Below are positions 16,922 through 28,300 of a stretch of DNA of 64,000 bases, piece by piece (the first letter of the stretch is position 1; every line of letters starts with the position of its first letter). Origin of the DNA: Mucilaginibacter sp. UBA5151 (GTDB taxonomy: Bacteria > Bacteroidota > Bacteroidia > Sphingobacteriales > Sphingobacteriaceae); assembly GCA_002413785.1 (NCBI GenBank), contig DHXR01000046.1, forward strand, positions 134,211 through 198,210, read 5' to 3'. Made by a program: the position numbers and the translations under genes. The notes below the pieces were generated by a model. That model was not told where the DNA came from. It searched no databases and saw only the letters and a list, made by a program, of their open reading frames with translations.

Positions 16922-18682
16922 ATGAAAGTACTTTTATCATACCTTTCCAAACACCGCCTGGTGGTTGTTCTCGCCCTTGTACTTGCCGGTATCAATATTG
17001 GCTTTTCGCTTTGCGACCCATTGATCACCCGGTATATTTTCGACTGGTATGTGGTACCGGTTAATCATAAAGTTTATAGCTATGAATTCAGGCTGCACGG
17101 CGCATTAATACTGGTTAGCTTAGGTATAGGCGCGGCTATGGTATCGCGTATAGCCAAGAATTTCCAGGATTATTTTACTAATATCATCACCCAAAAAGTT
17201 GGCGCCGAAATGTATGCCGATGGTCTTAAACACTCCCTCGAACTTCCCTACCAGGTTTTTGAGGACCAGCGCAGCGGCGAAACACTGGGCATTTTGCAGA
17301 AAGTAAGGTTAGATTGCCAGGCTTTTATCACCTCGTTTATCAGTATTTTATTTGTAAGCCTTATCGGGATGGTGTTTGTGATCATCTACTCGTTGAGGGT
17401 AAACTATATGGTTACGCTGGTTTACTTTTGCGCAATCCCGGTGATCATGTTTGTGAGTATGGCTTTAAGCAAACGCATAAAAACCATACAAAAGAAAATT
17501 GTATCCCAAACCACTGCCCTTGCCGGCTCAACTACCGAATCATTACGCAATATTGAACTTGTGAAAAGTTTGGGCCTGGTAAAGCAGGAAATTGAACGAT
17601 TGAATAACACGACCTATAAAATACTCGACCTTGAATTAAAAAAGGTGAAATATGTGCGCAGTATGAGCTTTGTACAGGGCACGGTAGTAAACCTGGTTCG
17701 CAGTATTATGGTTTTAGTGCTGCTGATGCTGATATTTAAGGGCAGCTTATCACCCGGCAGCTACCTGATGTTTTTGTTTTATTCGTTTTTCCTGTTCAGC
17801 CCTTTACAGGAATTGGGGAACGTGATACAGGCCTGGCGGGACGCCCAGGTTTCACTTGGGAATTTCCAGAATATCCTCGAAATCCCTATCGATCCAAAAC
17901 CTGAAAAACCGGTATTACTGGAAAAAGTAAAAACCCTCACTTTTGAGGACGTAAGCTTCAAACATTTAACAGCCAACCGCAATGCGCTGAACAATATCAG
18001 CTTTGAAACAAATACCGGCGAAACTATTGCCTTCGTGGGCCCCTCGGGATCGGGGAAAACTACGCTGGTAAAACTGTTGGTGGGCCTTTACCAACCGTTA
18101 ACAGGGGATATTTTATATAATAACATCCTCAGCAAGGATATTGACCTTGACCAGTTGCGTGAGAAAATAGGTTTTGTAACCCAGGATACCCAGTTGTTTT
18201 CGGGTACTATACGCGAGAACCTGCAGTTTGTACGTCCCGGCGCTACGGATGAGGAATGTATGGAAGTATTGCAGCGTGCAGCCTGCCAAACCCTGCTGGC
18301 GCGTGCAGACAATGGTCTGGGCACCGTGATCGGCGAAGGCGGGGTAAAAGTATCGGGCGGGGAAAAACAACGCTTGTCTATCGCCAGGGCGCTTTTGCGC
18401 AAGCCGGATATTTTGGTTTTCGATGAGGCCACCTCATCACTGGATTCAATCACCGAGGAAGAAATTACAGAAACCATCCGCGATGTTTCGGAGTTTGATA
18501 ACCATATCACTATATTAATTGCCCACCGCCTGTCGACCATCATGCATGCCGATAATATTTTTGTGCTGGAGAAAGGCCGTATTATTGAATCAGGCAAACA
18601 CTTTGACCTGATTGGCCAAAAAGGCCTGTACTATGCCATGTGGCGCCAGCAGATAGGGGAGAAAGTGACGGAGGAGGTTTGA
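16922..18682 (+). CDS. ABC exporter, fused membrane and ATPase domains
   Basis: A 586-residue half-transporter of the MsbA/LmrA type working as a dimer in the inner membrane. Residues 1-310 hold six membrane helices (first at about 10-35). The ATPase follows: Walker [10 protein letters not shown] (about 378), Q-loop [10 protein letters not shown], signature [15 protein letters not shown], Walker [11 protein letters not shown] and H-loop IAHRLST. The substrate could be lipid or drug; a lone MsbA-like gene in this group is most often annotated as a multidrug or lipid exporter. It has its own promoter and converges on the response regulator gene. Confidence 0.93.
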   Translation: MKVLLSYLSKHRLVVVLALVLAGINIGFSLCDPLITRYIFDWYVVPVNHKVYSYEFRLHGALILVSLGIGAAMVSRIAKNFQDYFTNIITQKVGAEMYADGLKHSLELPYQVFEDQRSGETLGILQKVRLDCQAFITSFISILFVSLIGMVFVIIYSLRVNYMVTLVYFCAIPVIMFVSMALSKRIKTIQKKIVSQTTALAGSTTESLRNIELVKSLGLVKQEIERLNNTTYKILDLELKKVKYVRSMSFVQGTVVNLVRSIMVLVLLMLIFKGSLSPGSYLMFLFYSFFLFSPLQELGNVIQAWRDAQVSLGNFQNILEIPIDPKPEKPVLLEKVKTLTFEDVSFKHLTANRNALNNISFETNTGETIAFVGPSGSGKTTLVKLLVGLYQPLTGDILYNNILSKDIDLDQLREKIGFVTQDTQLFSGTIRENLQFVRPGATDEECMEVLQRAACQTLLARADNGLGTVIGEGGVKVSGGEKQRLSIARALLRKPDILVFDEATSSLDSITEEEITETIRDVSEFDNHITILIAHRLSTIMHADNIFVLEKGRIIESGKHFDLIGQKGLYYAMWRQQIGEKVTEEV

Positions 18683-18684
18683 TA

Positions 18685-18841
18685 GAGGTGAAAGGCGAAA
18701 GGTAAAGGGTGAAAGGTCGCTTTCCGGGCAAACCCTTTCACCTTTCACCTTTCACCTTTCACCTTTCACCTTTCGCCTTTCGCCTTTCGCCTTTCACCTT
18801 TCGCCTTTCGCCTTTAACCTTTCGCCTTTAACCTTTCACCT
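18685..18841. repeat. GGTGAAAGG / CCTTTCACC short-word inverted repeat (locus D)
   Basis: Left arm 18685-18718 has four GGTGAAAGG-like units. The right arm 18732-18840 has about fifteen 7-base CCTTTCACC/CCTTTCGCC/CCTTTAACC units, far more than the left. The excess looks like slippage growth. It separates the convergent ABC exporter and response regulator genes, 3 and 6 bases from their stops. Confidence 0.85.
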
Positions 18842-18846
18842 CAGCA

Positions 18847-19500
18847 TCACACGCTGATAATCCCTGTCTTAACGGCGAAGATCACCAGGCCAACGAGGTT
18901 TTTTGATTTTGTTTTTTCGAAAAGCCGGGCGCGGTAGCCTTCAACGGTACGCACGCTGAGGCATATTTTATCGGCGATTTCCGAATTTGAGTATTCCTGG
19001 CAAACCAGTTTTAGAACCTCTATTTCGCGTTCATTAAAATCGGCAAGTGACTGGGCAGTATTCCCTGTATGGGTATTGCCGGCGAGTTGTTTAATAAGTG
19101 TTACGGAAAGGTGCTCGTTAAAATAATAATCTTTTTGGTAAACGGTAGCTATCGCTTCGATGATCTCCTCGGGTTCGGCATTTTTCAGCAAATAGCCCGA
19201 TGCCCCTGCCTTCATCATATCTACAATGTATTTGTCCTCGTTGAACATGGAGAGCGCCAGCACTTTAATTTGATGGTAGTGCTGCTTAACGTAGGCTGTA
19301 GTTTGTATGCCGTCGAGTTCCGGCATCTTAATGTCCATCAGTATCACATCCGGTGTAACGGAGGCTAACATCGCGATAAGCTGATTGCCGTTTGCCGCCT
19401 CCAATACCAAATCGAAATCAGGACAATCTTCCAGTGTCGCTTTTAAGCCGTTTCTGAAAATCTTATGATCGTCGGCAATAGCTAATTTGATTTTTTCCAT
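18847..19500 (-). CDS. response regulator, NarL/FixJ type
   Basis: A 217-residue DNA-binding regulator. The receiver is at 1-120 with acidic pair D10/D11, phospho-acceptor D56 ([13 protein letters not shown]) and K108 region ([10 protein letters not shown]). The LuxR-type helix-turn-helix is at about 150-210 ([36 protein letters not shown]). It lies 180 bases downstream of the histidine kinase gene on the same strand and is its likely partner. The spacer carries a hairpin repeat (locus E), so the two may be expressed at different levels. Confidence 0.93.
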   Translation of the reverse strand: MEKIKLAIADDHKIFRNGLKATLEDCPDFDLVLEAANGNQLIAMLASVTPDVILMDIKMPELDGIQTTAYVKQHYHQIKVLALSMFNEDKYIVDMMKAGASGYLLKNAEPEEIIEAIATVYQKDYYFNEHLSVTLIKQLAGNTHTGNTAQSLADFNEREIEVLKLVCQEYSNSEIADKICLSVRTVEGYRARLFEKTKSKNLVGLVIFAVKTGIISV

Positions 19501-19564
19501 GGTTTACACTAATTGAATAAATATAGCAAAATGCTCCAGTATGGCCGATGTCATTAAAGGGATA

Positions 19565-19662
19565 GAAAAAATGAAATATCGAATAATGAATTTTGAATGC
19601 CGAACGCCGAAATATACTTTAATATTCAACATTCAAAATTCGGTGTTCGACATTAATTTCCA
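19565..19662. repeat. GAATAATGAATTTTGAATGC short-word inverted repeat (locus E)
   Basis: Left words ATCGAATAATGAATTTTGAA and CCGAACGCCGAA pair with TTCAAAATTCGGTGTTCGAC-like words on the right, as an imperfect hairpin. Shares vocabulary with loci B and H. It sits between the histidine kinase and response regulator genes. Confidence 0.75.
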
Positions 19663-19679
19663 TAAATAATGCTATTTCC

Positions 19680-20462
19680 CTAAGGCGTCAACACCCTTAT
19701 TATAGTAATAGTTCCGCTTTGGGGTTTTGTATAAATATTAATTTCCCCGTTTATAAGCTGTACCCGGCTCTCCAGGTTTTTAAGGCCAAAGCCGTGTTTT
19801 ACCTGGTTTATATTAAAGCCTCTGCCATTATCCTTAAACTCCATTACCAGCCAGCCCTGTTCGTCGGTAAGCGTTAAATGAATACCGGTGGCCCCTGAAT
19901 GTTTTATGGCATTGCTGAATAATTCCTGGGCTATCCTGTAAAAGGCCAGTTCAATTTCGGGTTTAAACCTTAAGCCGGTTAAGTTTTTTTTTAGCTCTAC
20001 TTTAACATTGGTAGTTTGTTCAATTTTAATACATAAGCCTTCAAGCGCTTCCAGCAAACCATAATCGGTTAGCACCGGCGGTAATACGTTATGAATAATA
20101 TTCCGTATTTCGCTGATGCATTCATCTGCCAGTTTGCGGGTATCAGCCAGCAGGGGTTGCGTGCTTTCGCTCACACAGCTTTTATCAAGCCGGTGAAGGT
20201 TAAGTTTTATGGCCGATAATACCTGCCCCACGCTATCGTGCAGGTCCTCTGCCAACCGTTTGCGTTCATTTTCCTGGGTCTCAAAAACAGCATTCAATAA
20301 ATCGGTTTGCTTATCGTCGTGCAGTTTACGCAACTCTACCTGGTTCGTTATCATTTTCCGCTGATAAATGATAACGAAAAAGAATAAAAAGACAACGAGT
20401 ATAACAATTACAAGTGTACCGGTAATTAATACCGGTATCAGGTTGTTTTCTGGGGTTTGCAA
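19680..20462 (-). CDS. sensor histidine kinase, HisKA_3 / NarX-like
   Basis: A 260-residue kinase with one N-terminal membrane helix (residues 8-33) and no large periplasmic sensor. The phospho-acceptor is H75 in ENERKRLAEDLHDSVGQ. The HATPase follows with ELFSNAIKHSGAT (N box), FKDNGRGFN and HGFGLKNLESRVQLI (G boxes). It overlaps the 7-TM protein gene by 25 bases, so translation is coupled and the 7-TM protein may serve as its sensor or partner. Its cognate regulator is encoded just downstream. Confidence 0.92.
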   Translation of the reverse strand: MQTPENNLIPVLITGTLVIVILVVFLFFFVIIYQRKMITNQVELRKLHDDKQTDLLNAVFETQENERKRLAEDLHDSVGQVLSAIKLNLHRLDKSCVSESTQPLLADTRKLADECISEIRNIIHNVLPPVLTDYGLLEALEGLCIKIEQTTNVKVELKKNLTGLRFKPEIELAFYRIAQELFSNAIKHSGATGIHLTLTDEQGWLVMEFKDNGRGFNINQVKHGFGLKNLESRVQLINGEINIYTKPQSGTITIIRVLTP

Positions 20463-21079
20463 AGCAGTCCGACGGAATATAAAACGTTAGCGATAATATT
20501 TGTTATATTGTTGATCATATAATAACCTTCCTGGTGGGCAATAATCATCCTTTTAAAAAGCATGAACAAAAATATGGTGATCGAGAAATAAAACAATACC
20601 CCTGCATTTATCCAGAATAAACCCTGTTTTTCAATATGTATAAACTCCTGCCTGTTTAATAACTGATAAAAATACGCCAATGAAAAACAAATAAGCAGCA
20701 AACTTAAAACAGTATTGGATAATGAGGGATAATCCCATATCCCCTCCATAAAAATCATGTTAAATATAACAACAAGCAACGCAAGGACAGCCATTACAAT
20801 AGTTGCTTTCTTAGCTGCCGGCTTAAAAAAGGCATAATAATAAATAGCCGCAAAAAACAGGATGCTTAGTGCAATATAAATGTGTATAACCGGAAGGTTG
20901 TTTACCATCCCCATCCTTTTTGATACCTCAAGTACAAGGTCGGATAAAACGGATAGCACAAAATATCCGGCTGCAATTTTCAGTGCCTTATCCAGGTGCC
21001 TGTAATTGTACAAGGCCGCAATAACCGGTAAAACGCCTGAAACAGTAGAAGAAATCAGCAAAATATATGCTACCCCCAT
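20438..21079 (-). CDS. seven-helix membrane protein coupled to the histidine kinase
   Basis: A 213-residue integral membrane protein with about seven hydrophobic helices (near 3-25, 35-55, 65-87, 93-112, 120-143, 155-178, 185-207) and no soluble domain. I recognise no named family, though a 7-TM layout before a HisKA_3 kinase recalls 7TM sensing modules. The 3' end overlaps the kinase start by 25 bases. Inference: it supplies membrane sensing for the kinase, which itself lacks a periplasmic domain. Confidence 0.75.
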   Translation of the reverse strand: MGVAYILLISSTVSGVLPVIAALYNYRHLDKALKIAAGYFVLSVLSDLVLEVSKRMGMVNNLPVIHIYIALSILFFAAIYYYAFFKPAAKKATIVMAVLALLVVIFNMIFMEGIWDYPSLSNTVLSLLLICFSLAYFYQLLNRQEFIHIEKQGLFWINAGVLFYFSITIFLFMLFKRMIIAHQEGYYMINNITNIIANVLYSVGLLCKPQKTT

Positions 21080-21104
21080 TGCAATATTATTTAGTTTTTG
21101 CTCC

Positions 21105-21572
21105 TTAACTCCCGGCTAATAAACTCGTTGGGCATCCAGGCGAACCCGGGCACGGCGAAGACTGATCGCCCACCATATATGTTTTATGAGTGGCAAGCGA
21201 TTTTAATTCGCCCCTGGATAATGCTTCAACTAATTCAACATCTATCTGGTCTTTGCCATCGCTGCCTGCCCCTACAATGATCAGGTGTTTTTCGCTTTCA
21301 ATATTGCCGGCAACTTTTGTCAGAAAATTACTTAATGATACCATTGAACGCTGCCACGCGCTAAGCGGTTTGCTATGGGCGTAATAAAAACGGATACCCT
21401 GGCAGCCTTCCTGCGCAAGTATCTTTTGTAAAATGTCTTTACCAAAAAAATGCGATACCGTTTCACCGGGATGCTTATCCCTGTAATTTTTGGTCCAGCT
21501 TGCAGCAAGGTCCAGATCGAATTCACCACCCTCTTTGCCTGTGAGATGAATTTCATTTTGTTGTGTTTCCAT
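21105..21572 (-). CDS. hypothetical protein with C-terminal CPGSPGCP motif
   Basis: A 155-residue soluble protein without a signal peptide. It starts METQQNEIHLTGKEGGEFDL and has a central ILAQEGCQGIRFYYAHSK segment, a LIIVGAGSDGKDQIDVELVE segment, and a Cys/Pro-rich tail (PCPGSPGCP near 140-148). The overall pattern resembles a Bacteroidota hypothetical family whose members end in a similar Cys-Pro tail; the function is unknown. The spacing of 25 bases to the 7-TM gene suggests it heads the two-component operon. Confidence 0.7.
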   Translation of the reverse strand: METQQNEIHLTGKEGGEFDLDLAASWTKNYRDKHPGETVSHFFGKDILQKILAQEGCQGIRFYYAHSKPLSAWQRSMVSLSNFLTKVAGNIESEKHLIIVGAGSDGKDQIDVELVEALSRGELKSLATHKTYMVGDQSSPCPGSPGCPTSLLAGS

Positions 21573-21821
21573 TGTTTAAATAATTTAGGATACTTTAAAA
21601 AAAGTAGTTTCCATAAAACTAAGGTTATTTAGTTGTTATTTCAAAAAGCAAGATCGAATAAGTAAAAATACCGGAACTTAAACAATGTTCATAATTTGCT
21701 TATTATCAGTCGCGAATAGCAATATGGCATATTTTACAGCATAAAAAGTCCCGTAGTTTTACGCAGCAAAAACCGTGTTAATACGGTGCTAAAAAGTTGA
21801 GCCCATGGTATAATTTAATGA

Positions 21822-21972
21822 AATACCCCGTAGGGGTAACCCGTTTGTAGAAAATAAATAACAAGAAATTTTGCCGCATAGCGGCTACCCAATTCGCGAA
21901 GGGTAGCCGCTATGCGGCAAAAATAAGGTGACTGCTTTGGCTACAAACAGGTAGCCCCGATGGGGCATAGGT
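21822..21972. repeat. nested palindrome element, copy 1 (GCCGCATAGCGG core)
   Basis: Outer words CCCCGTAGGGGTAACC and GGTAGCCCCGATGGGG and middle words GTTTGTAG and CTACAAAC enclose a perfect 22-bp stem (21869-21890 with 21901-21922; core GCCGCATAGCGGCTACCC). Copy 2 at 56743-56891 keeps the layout but has a different core. The spacer 21573-22304 further holds a GTGCCGTCGGTGC / GCGTACCGATGGCACGC repeat (22098-22170) and no convincing ORF. Confidence 0.85.
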
Positions 21973-22304
21973 ATTAAGTTAAGGACAGGCCATAAAGTTC
22001 ATTCTGTTGCCTCGTAGAGCAATGTCATTAAGTTAATGTGATAAACCCCCATCAGCGTCAAATATTGGCTAAAAACACACCAACTGGAAATTATGTGCCG
22101 TCGGTGCAAAACCCCCGCAATGTATTAACGCTAATGCTGCTTCATGCGTTGCGTACCGATGGCACGCTAAATCATTTTTATTTTTTCTACCAATATTTCG
22201 CACCTAAAGGCGCTTGTTTTAATATTTATACTTTATTTCTTATCCTTCGGTAGTCTTTGTTTATGTGCGTTTTAAGAATTTATATATTTAGGATTGCCCT
22301 GCTT

Positions 22305-25300
22305 TCAGGGCTTTATCACCATCCTGTCACCCTGCGAATGTGCATTAAATTCGGGCGCATACATACATTGGATGCTGGTGATCCCGGTTGAAAAATTGCC
22401 GGGCTGCGCTACGCGCAACTGGTACTCAAACACATAATTGCCCTTGCTGAGGTAACTGATGAAAAAGTTTGTGGCTACATCCTTTGTTACCTGGTAATAA
22501 TACAAGCCGTCCTGGTATTTATAGGCAGATATGGCTTCCACCGGTTCGGTACCGGCCGGGCGCATATCTTTTAGCTGCACATATTCAAAATCACGGTCAG
22601 CTTTCAGATAGACCACTACTTTTAACAGGTCGCCGGTTTTGGGCAAATGGGTAGCATCAACGGCGGTAAGCACGGGCCCGGCATCGGTTTGTTTCTGGAT
22701 GAAATATTTCCTTTCCAGGTGGATATTGGTTTGCGATGAGGTGATCTTATCAAGGTTCTCCAGGTATTGCCAGTGCAGCGCCCCCCAGCTGATAGTTGTA
22801 CCATTGTTTTTTATTTCAACCTTGCCCATGGCCGGTTTTATTTGCTCACCGGCCCAGCTTGTTTTTATATAGCCCGTGCCTGCATTAGCTTTAACATCGG
22901 GCTTTAATTCTTCCAGCTGCTTTCCATCCAGTTTAATTACCGAACGCCCGGTGTCGGCCAGCAGGTTGCCTCCTTTTAACAACAGGGCATAACATGCGGC
23001 GGCTGTGGCTTTGGTTGTTTTCCAGTCGCCGGTTTGTTTGTTGCGGAGCAGCCAGATCTTCATTTCGTCCACGGCTTTAGCATTGTCGCCGGCTTCGGTA
23101 AACAATTCTATCAGTAAGCTTTGCGTTTCTACCGGCGACTCGTACCAGAAATAGCCCTGCCGGTTTTTTGCCCAGTACATCCCCAAATCATCCGATTGCT
23201 GCGCCGTTTCCAGTAAGGAGCGCTCGATTTGTGCACACACCTCCGGTTTATTATAGCGTTGCATGGTTAGGGCGATCACGCCCTGCTCATAAACATTCCT
23301 GAACTTCCATTCATCTGCCGCCCATTTTAAATAGGCGGAAAGGGCTGTTTTTAAAGTATTGTTCAGCGGTTTGTTTAAAAAGTAGCTGCGGGTAAACCAG
23401 GCATGGATCTCCAGGTCACCATAAAACCAGGTGTTGTCTTTATTTTTCTTTCGCAATTTTTCGTCTGCGGCGAGCTGGTCGTCCAGATACCTGATGGCAT
23501 TATCAGCAATTGGCTGAAGCTGGCTGTTCGCAATACCCAAATGGTATAATTCGCCCATCCCTTCGGCGATATGCTGGGTGATATACCTGTCGGACCGGTC
23601 GCCGCCGAACCAGGTAAAACCGCCATCGGGCAATTGCCGTTTTTGCAGCTTGTCAAGGTTTAGTTTTAACTCATCGCTCATTTTATTCAGGTCGAATAAC
23701 AGGGCAATCCGCTTTTTTTGTTCCGATTCGCTTACAGCATCCCGCAGCCAGGGTGTTTCTTCCAATAAGGTTGATTTCAGCTCCTGGTTTTTTTCGAGGT
23801 TGGAGAGCAGTTCGGCGCCGCTGCTCATTTTCCATTGATCAAATACCTGTTTTATAGCCGGTAATTTTGTTACGATGCTTGTTGCCAAACTATTGGCATA
23901 ATAACGGCTGAACACCTGTTCCGAACATTCATACGGGAACTCCATCATATAAGGCAAAGCCTGTACGGCATACCAGGCCGGGTTTTGGGTATATTCCAGG
24001 GTAAGGGTTTTGTTTTTTAAGGTGGCGCTGCTTTGGTTTACCAATTTATCAAAAGTAAAATCCCTTGTCTGCCCTGATCTTACCATCATCGGCATCGACT
24101 CGGTTACCAGCATACGGTTGGGCAGTACCGGCAGGGTATTTTCTTCGCCATCGGTAAACTCCCCGGCATCGGCGGTAAGGCGGTAGGTTAAAGCATCCAT
24201 TCCTGATGGGATCACCAGGCGGAACGAAACAGCCTTGGTAGTGCCGCCGCCAATTTCAAAGGACTGCTCCGCATCTTTTTTATCGGCAAATAAAGCCACC
24301 GGCTGCATATTTAAAGCATTAAACAGCTGCATTTGCACTTTGCCTTTTAATTTATCAGCGGTTAAGTTGGCCAGGCGGGCGGATATGGTGATGGTATCCC
24401 CTTCGCGTAAAAAGCGTGGCGTATTGGCACTGATGCTCAGTTGTTTTTGGGTGATGACCGTATTTTCGATATACCCGATATGCAAATCCTGCATATGGGC
24501 AAATCCCCTGAATTTCCAGCGGGTAAGCGCCTCGGGGATGGTGAAATCTATCAGGATCTCGCCTTTTTCATTGGTATGCAACTGGGGGTAAAAGAAAGCG
24601 GTTTCGTTGAAGTTGCTGCGGAGGGGGATGGGGCGTGAGGGAGTATTTAAGTTTAGCTCTCGAATTAGCACATCGCCCGAAGCGCCATTTACAATTGAAA
24701 CTCCGGCTGCACGCCCCTGCAATAATTGTTCAGAATCCATAGCAGCATTGGGCGATGCAAGGCCTCTTATCGCCACAGAGGAAACACTTCCTGTTAAATC
24801 CTTTTTCATTTGTACCCCGTAGGCTGTTACCTCTACTTCGTTTAAAGCGCTTGATGAAGGATTTAATGTAACCGCAATATTTCCGGCTTTAGCTGTAATA
24901 ACTTCCAGTGGTTTATAGCCGATAAAAGAAAAAACCAATGTTGCATTAACTGGAACCCGTATTTTAAAATAGCCCGCCGAATTAGTCATCGTGCCAATAT
25001 TTGTTCCTTTTATTTTAACAGTAACGCCCGGTATCTCTAATTTATCATCGGCACTTACAACCCGGCCAATTATATCATACCCGTTTTTTATCTGTGCTGC
25101 ATTTTTTAAATATTCATCTTGAAGTCGCTTGTTATTTTCAGCGTTGTTTAAATTTTTATTCACCTTTTTAAGGTAATTCTGATACGCATTATTATATCCT
25201 CCAAAGTAATTATAGCTAAACATATTCAAGCGTTCATAAACCCGGTTTAACAAATTATAATTCTCAGGCAAGTAAATAACCTGCGAAGTATTTACCGGGC

Positions 25301-28300
25301 GGATAAAATTCCAGATATTCCATGCAAAATAGTTTGGTTGTCCTTTATCATTCAGGTTCAAGGCATCCAGCCAGTTTTGGGGCGTGGTAATATCATCTAA
25401 AGATGCATCGTACAGACTTGCCACCATTTCAGCAAGTTGTTTTTCATTGTTTTGGTTGCTCACCTGTAATTTCCACTGCTCCTTTTCACCGGGCTGTAGT
25501 TTATTTCGAAAAGTAAGGAACTTTATTTTGAGGGCTTTATCCTGATTTGATATGTATATTTTCTGGTAGCTGGCGTAAATCCTGTTTTCAAATACCATCA
25601 TAAACTGAACGGCCACATCCTTTTCAATACTATCAATGGGGATTTTTATGTTTTGCTGGCCTTTATCTATGCTGATCCATTTTGAGGAGATTCGCTTAGA
25701 ACCATTATAACGTTCCACCAGCACATTTATCTTTTGATCTATCCCAACCAAAAAACTGGCCGTATCGCCCGCTTTTACATAGTTCAATACTGGGATCACC
25801 CAGTCATTAAACCCTATAACTTTAGGTTGCTCTCCAATCAAATTAATATATTTTGTTAATGATGTAGTATCGCCTTTTTCATTGCGGGCACGGATGTTTA
25901 TCTTGTACATTCCTGATGGCTGTGTGCTTAACGCAGATAGATTTATTATACCGGGTTTTACAGTTTCAACTTTTAAATCTATGTTTATCACCTTGTTAAG
26001 CATTTGCCACAACTCTGCTACATCCTCCTTTGCATAAGCATATCCGGGAAAATCATTTTTAAAATCAGTCTTGTTAATGATGAATTGATCACAACTCTGC
26101 CACAACCTGTTTTTAAAAACCCTATCCGGGTTCTTTAAAGCAAATACTTCAACTTTTATTTCTCCTTTTTGTGGTTCCCCGTTCAGGTTGGTAATCTTAA
26201 CCGATGCCCTCAGGGAATCTTTTGCAAATAAATGTTCCGGTAAATAATTGTCAATTTTAACGTTGTTATTGCCAATGGTTGCAGTTGTTTGGCCGGAATG
26301 GGTTTCACCGCTCGCATCCGTTACATCCGCATTGATGGCATAATTGTAATTTATATCGTTTTCATCAATTGAATCTGCAGTTACGGCTTTAAATTTTATT
26401 TGAAACTGGCCCTGGTCGTCGGTTGTTATCGTGTCCGATTTGATCTCCGTTTCAACATCATTGTTATGGCGGGGATGATTGACACCTCGCCTGAATTTAG
26501 TGTTATAAAACTCGCGGTTTTGTGAACGAACAATGTTGTAAGCAACTTTGGCTTGTGATAGACCGTATCCAGAAAAGGCTGTAACAGTTCCTTTTACTAT
26601 AACCGAATCATTTAATTTGTAACTTTCTTTAACAGGCAAAAATTTTACCTGGAAAGTTGGGCGTTTGTATTCTTCAACTTTGACCTCTATTTCACCATCC
26701 TGCGTTTTTAAAGTTACATTACCCCCCAGCATGCTTTGCGGGATGATAAAAATGCCGCTCACCGTACCAAAATCATTTGTTTTTAATTTTAATGATGAAA
26801 CTTCTTTATTTTTTATATCCCAAAACTGTATTTCCACATTTTTACCTGGCATTATTTTACTTTTACCCCGCAATGTTTGCATTTGCAGCGCTTTAAAATA
26901 AATGGTTTGGCCTGGCCTGTAGATCTGCCTGTCGGTAAATAAAACTGTTTTGTCGTCCGGGCTGTTGTCATCTGATGAATCGTCACTGGCACCATTGATA
27001 TATTTTGATTTATCCGTTAAGGTATCTCCGTTAGTTATCAAACTAACCGACATTCCATATCCTGATGAAAATTTGTCTGACCGGAATAAACCGTTCCTGT
27101 CCGAAATTCCATTTACATCAATATTAACCCATTCACTTTTATTGGTCGAGTTGTTATAATTGTTATTCCTGCTGTTTAAATTTATTTTAACACTTTTTAA
27201 TGGCTTTCCTGTTTCCCTGTCCATTACGCGAACCTCAATTGCATCATCGGGATTTATCCTTGCACGGTAAGCCAACCTGCTAACCCTGAAATTGCTTAGC
27301 CCTGTCAGGTTTTCCGAATTTCCTGTTGTATCGGTAACTAATAAAGCATAATTACCAGGGCTTAACCCATCTATCTTAAACTCCAAACTATGTTTTTTAA
27401 AATCGGCCAGGTTTGGCCAGCTAATGGTTTTAACCTGAACAGGATTAAGCTTTTTTAGAAATTCAAGACGATATTTTGATTGGTCGAGATTGGAATAGTC
27501 GGTACCAAAACCATTTAGATAATTGTTCAACTGGAATTCATAAAGCCTGTAAACTGCAATTTTAACTGCGGCTAAATTTTTATAACTAACCAACCCCAGC
27601 AACGGTTTCCCCGGTACATTCACATCCTCCACTGTCGCCGATAGTTCCTTTTCTTCTATCTGCCTCATCAACGTAGCCGCGTTTTTACCCCCTAAGCTTT
27701 CAGGAAAGGCCACAAAGCTCTGCTTAAAAAGTGCATGCGCCGTTGTTAAACTATCCAATCCCTGGTAATACTGGCCCTGCAATACCAAAGCTTCGGCACT
27801 GATAGGTTTTGCAGAAAAACTTGCTGCAATTTGTTTAAGGGCCGTCAGATGCAGTGAATCCTTATGTTCGGCAGTTGATTTGCCGTACAAAAACTTTAGC
27901 CTTTGCAAATCAATGTCTGCAAGTGCTTCTTCACTGGGGGTTTTAAGATGAAAGAGGGAGGCCTGCTGCAAATAGCGGATGCCTTTATATTCGGTTGAAA
28001 GCGTGTCGGTTGTTTTTATTGCAAGGTTTGCAAATGTGCGGCTGTCGCTAAAAAACCGGGGGTCATTGAGTGAAAACGGCAGCCTGGGTTTTGGCAGTCC
28101 GGCTTCATCGTTAAGGAAAAAATCAAAAGCCCGCTGAACCAGCAGGTCATACAAAGTCGGGCGCAGGTAACGGGTGGTACTATCACCTTCCAGCACGCCG
28201 TTGAGTACGCCAACCGGGGTGTTTTGTTCTTTTGCGGCATCGTTTAATGACTGGTCGTAAAGACGGCCTGTTTCATTGACGATGGTTTGCAAATCCCATT

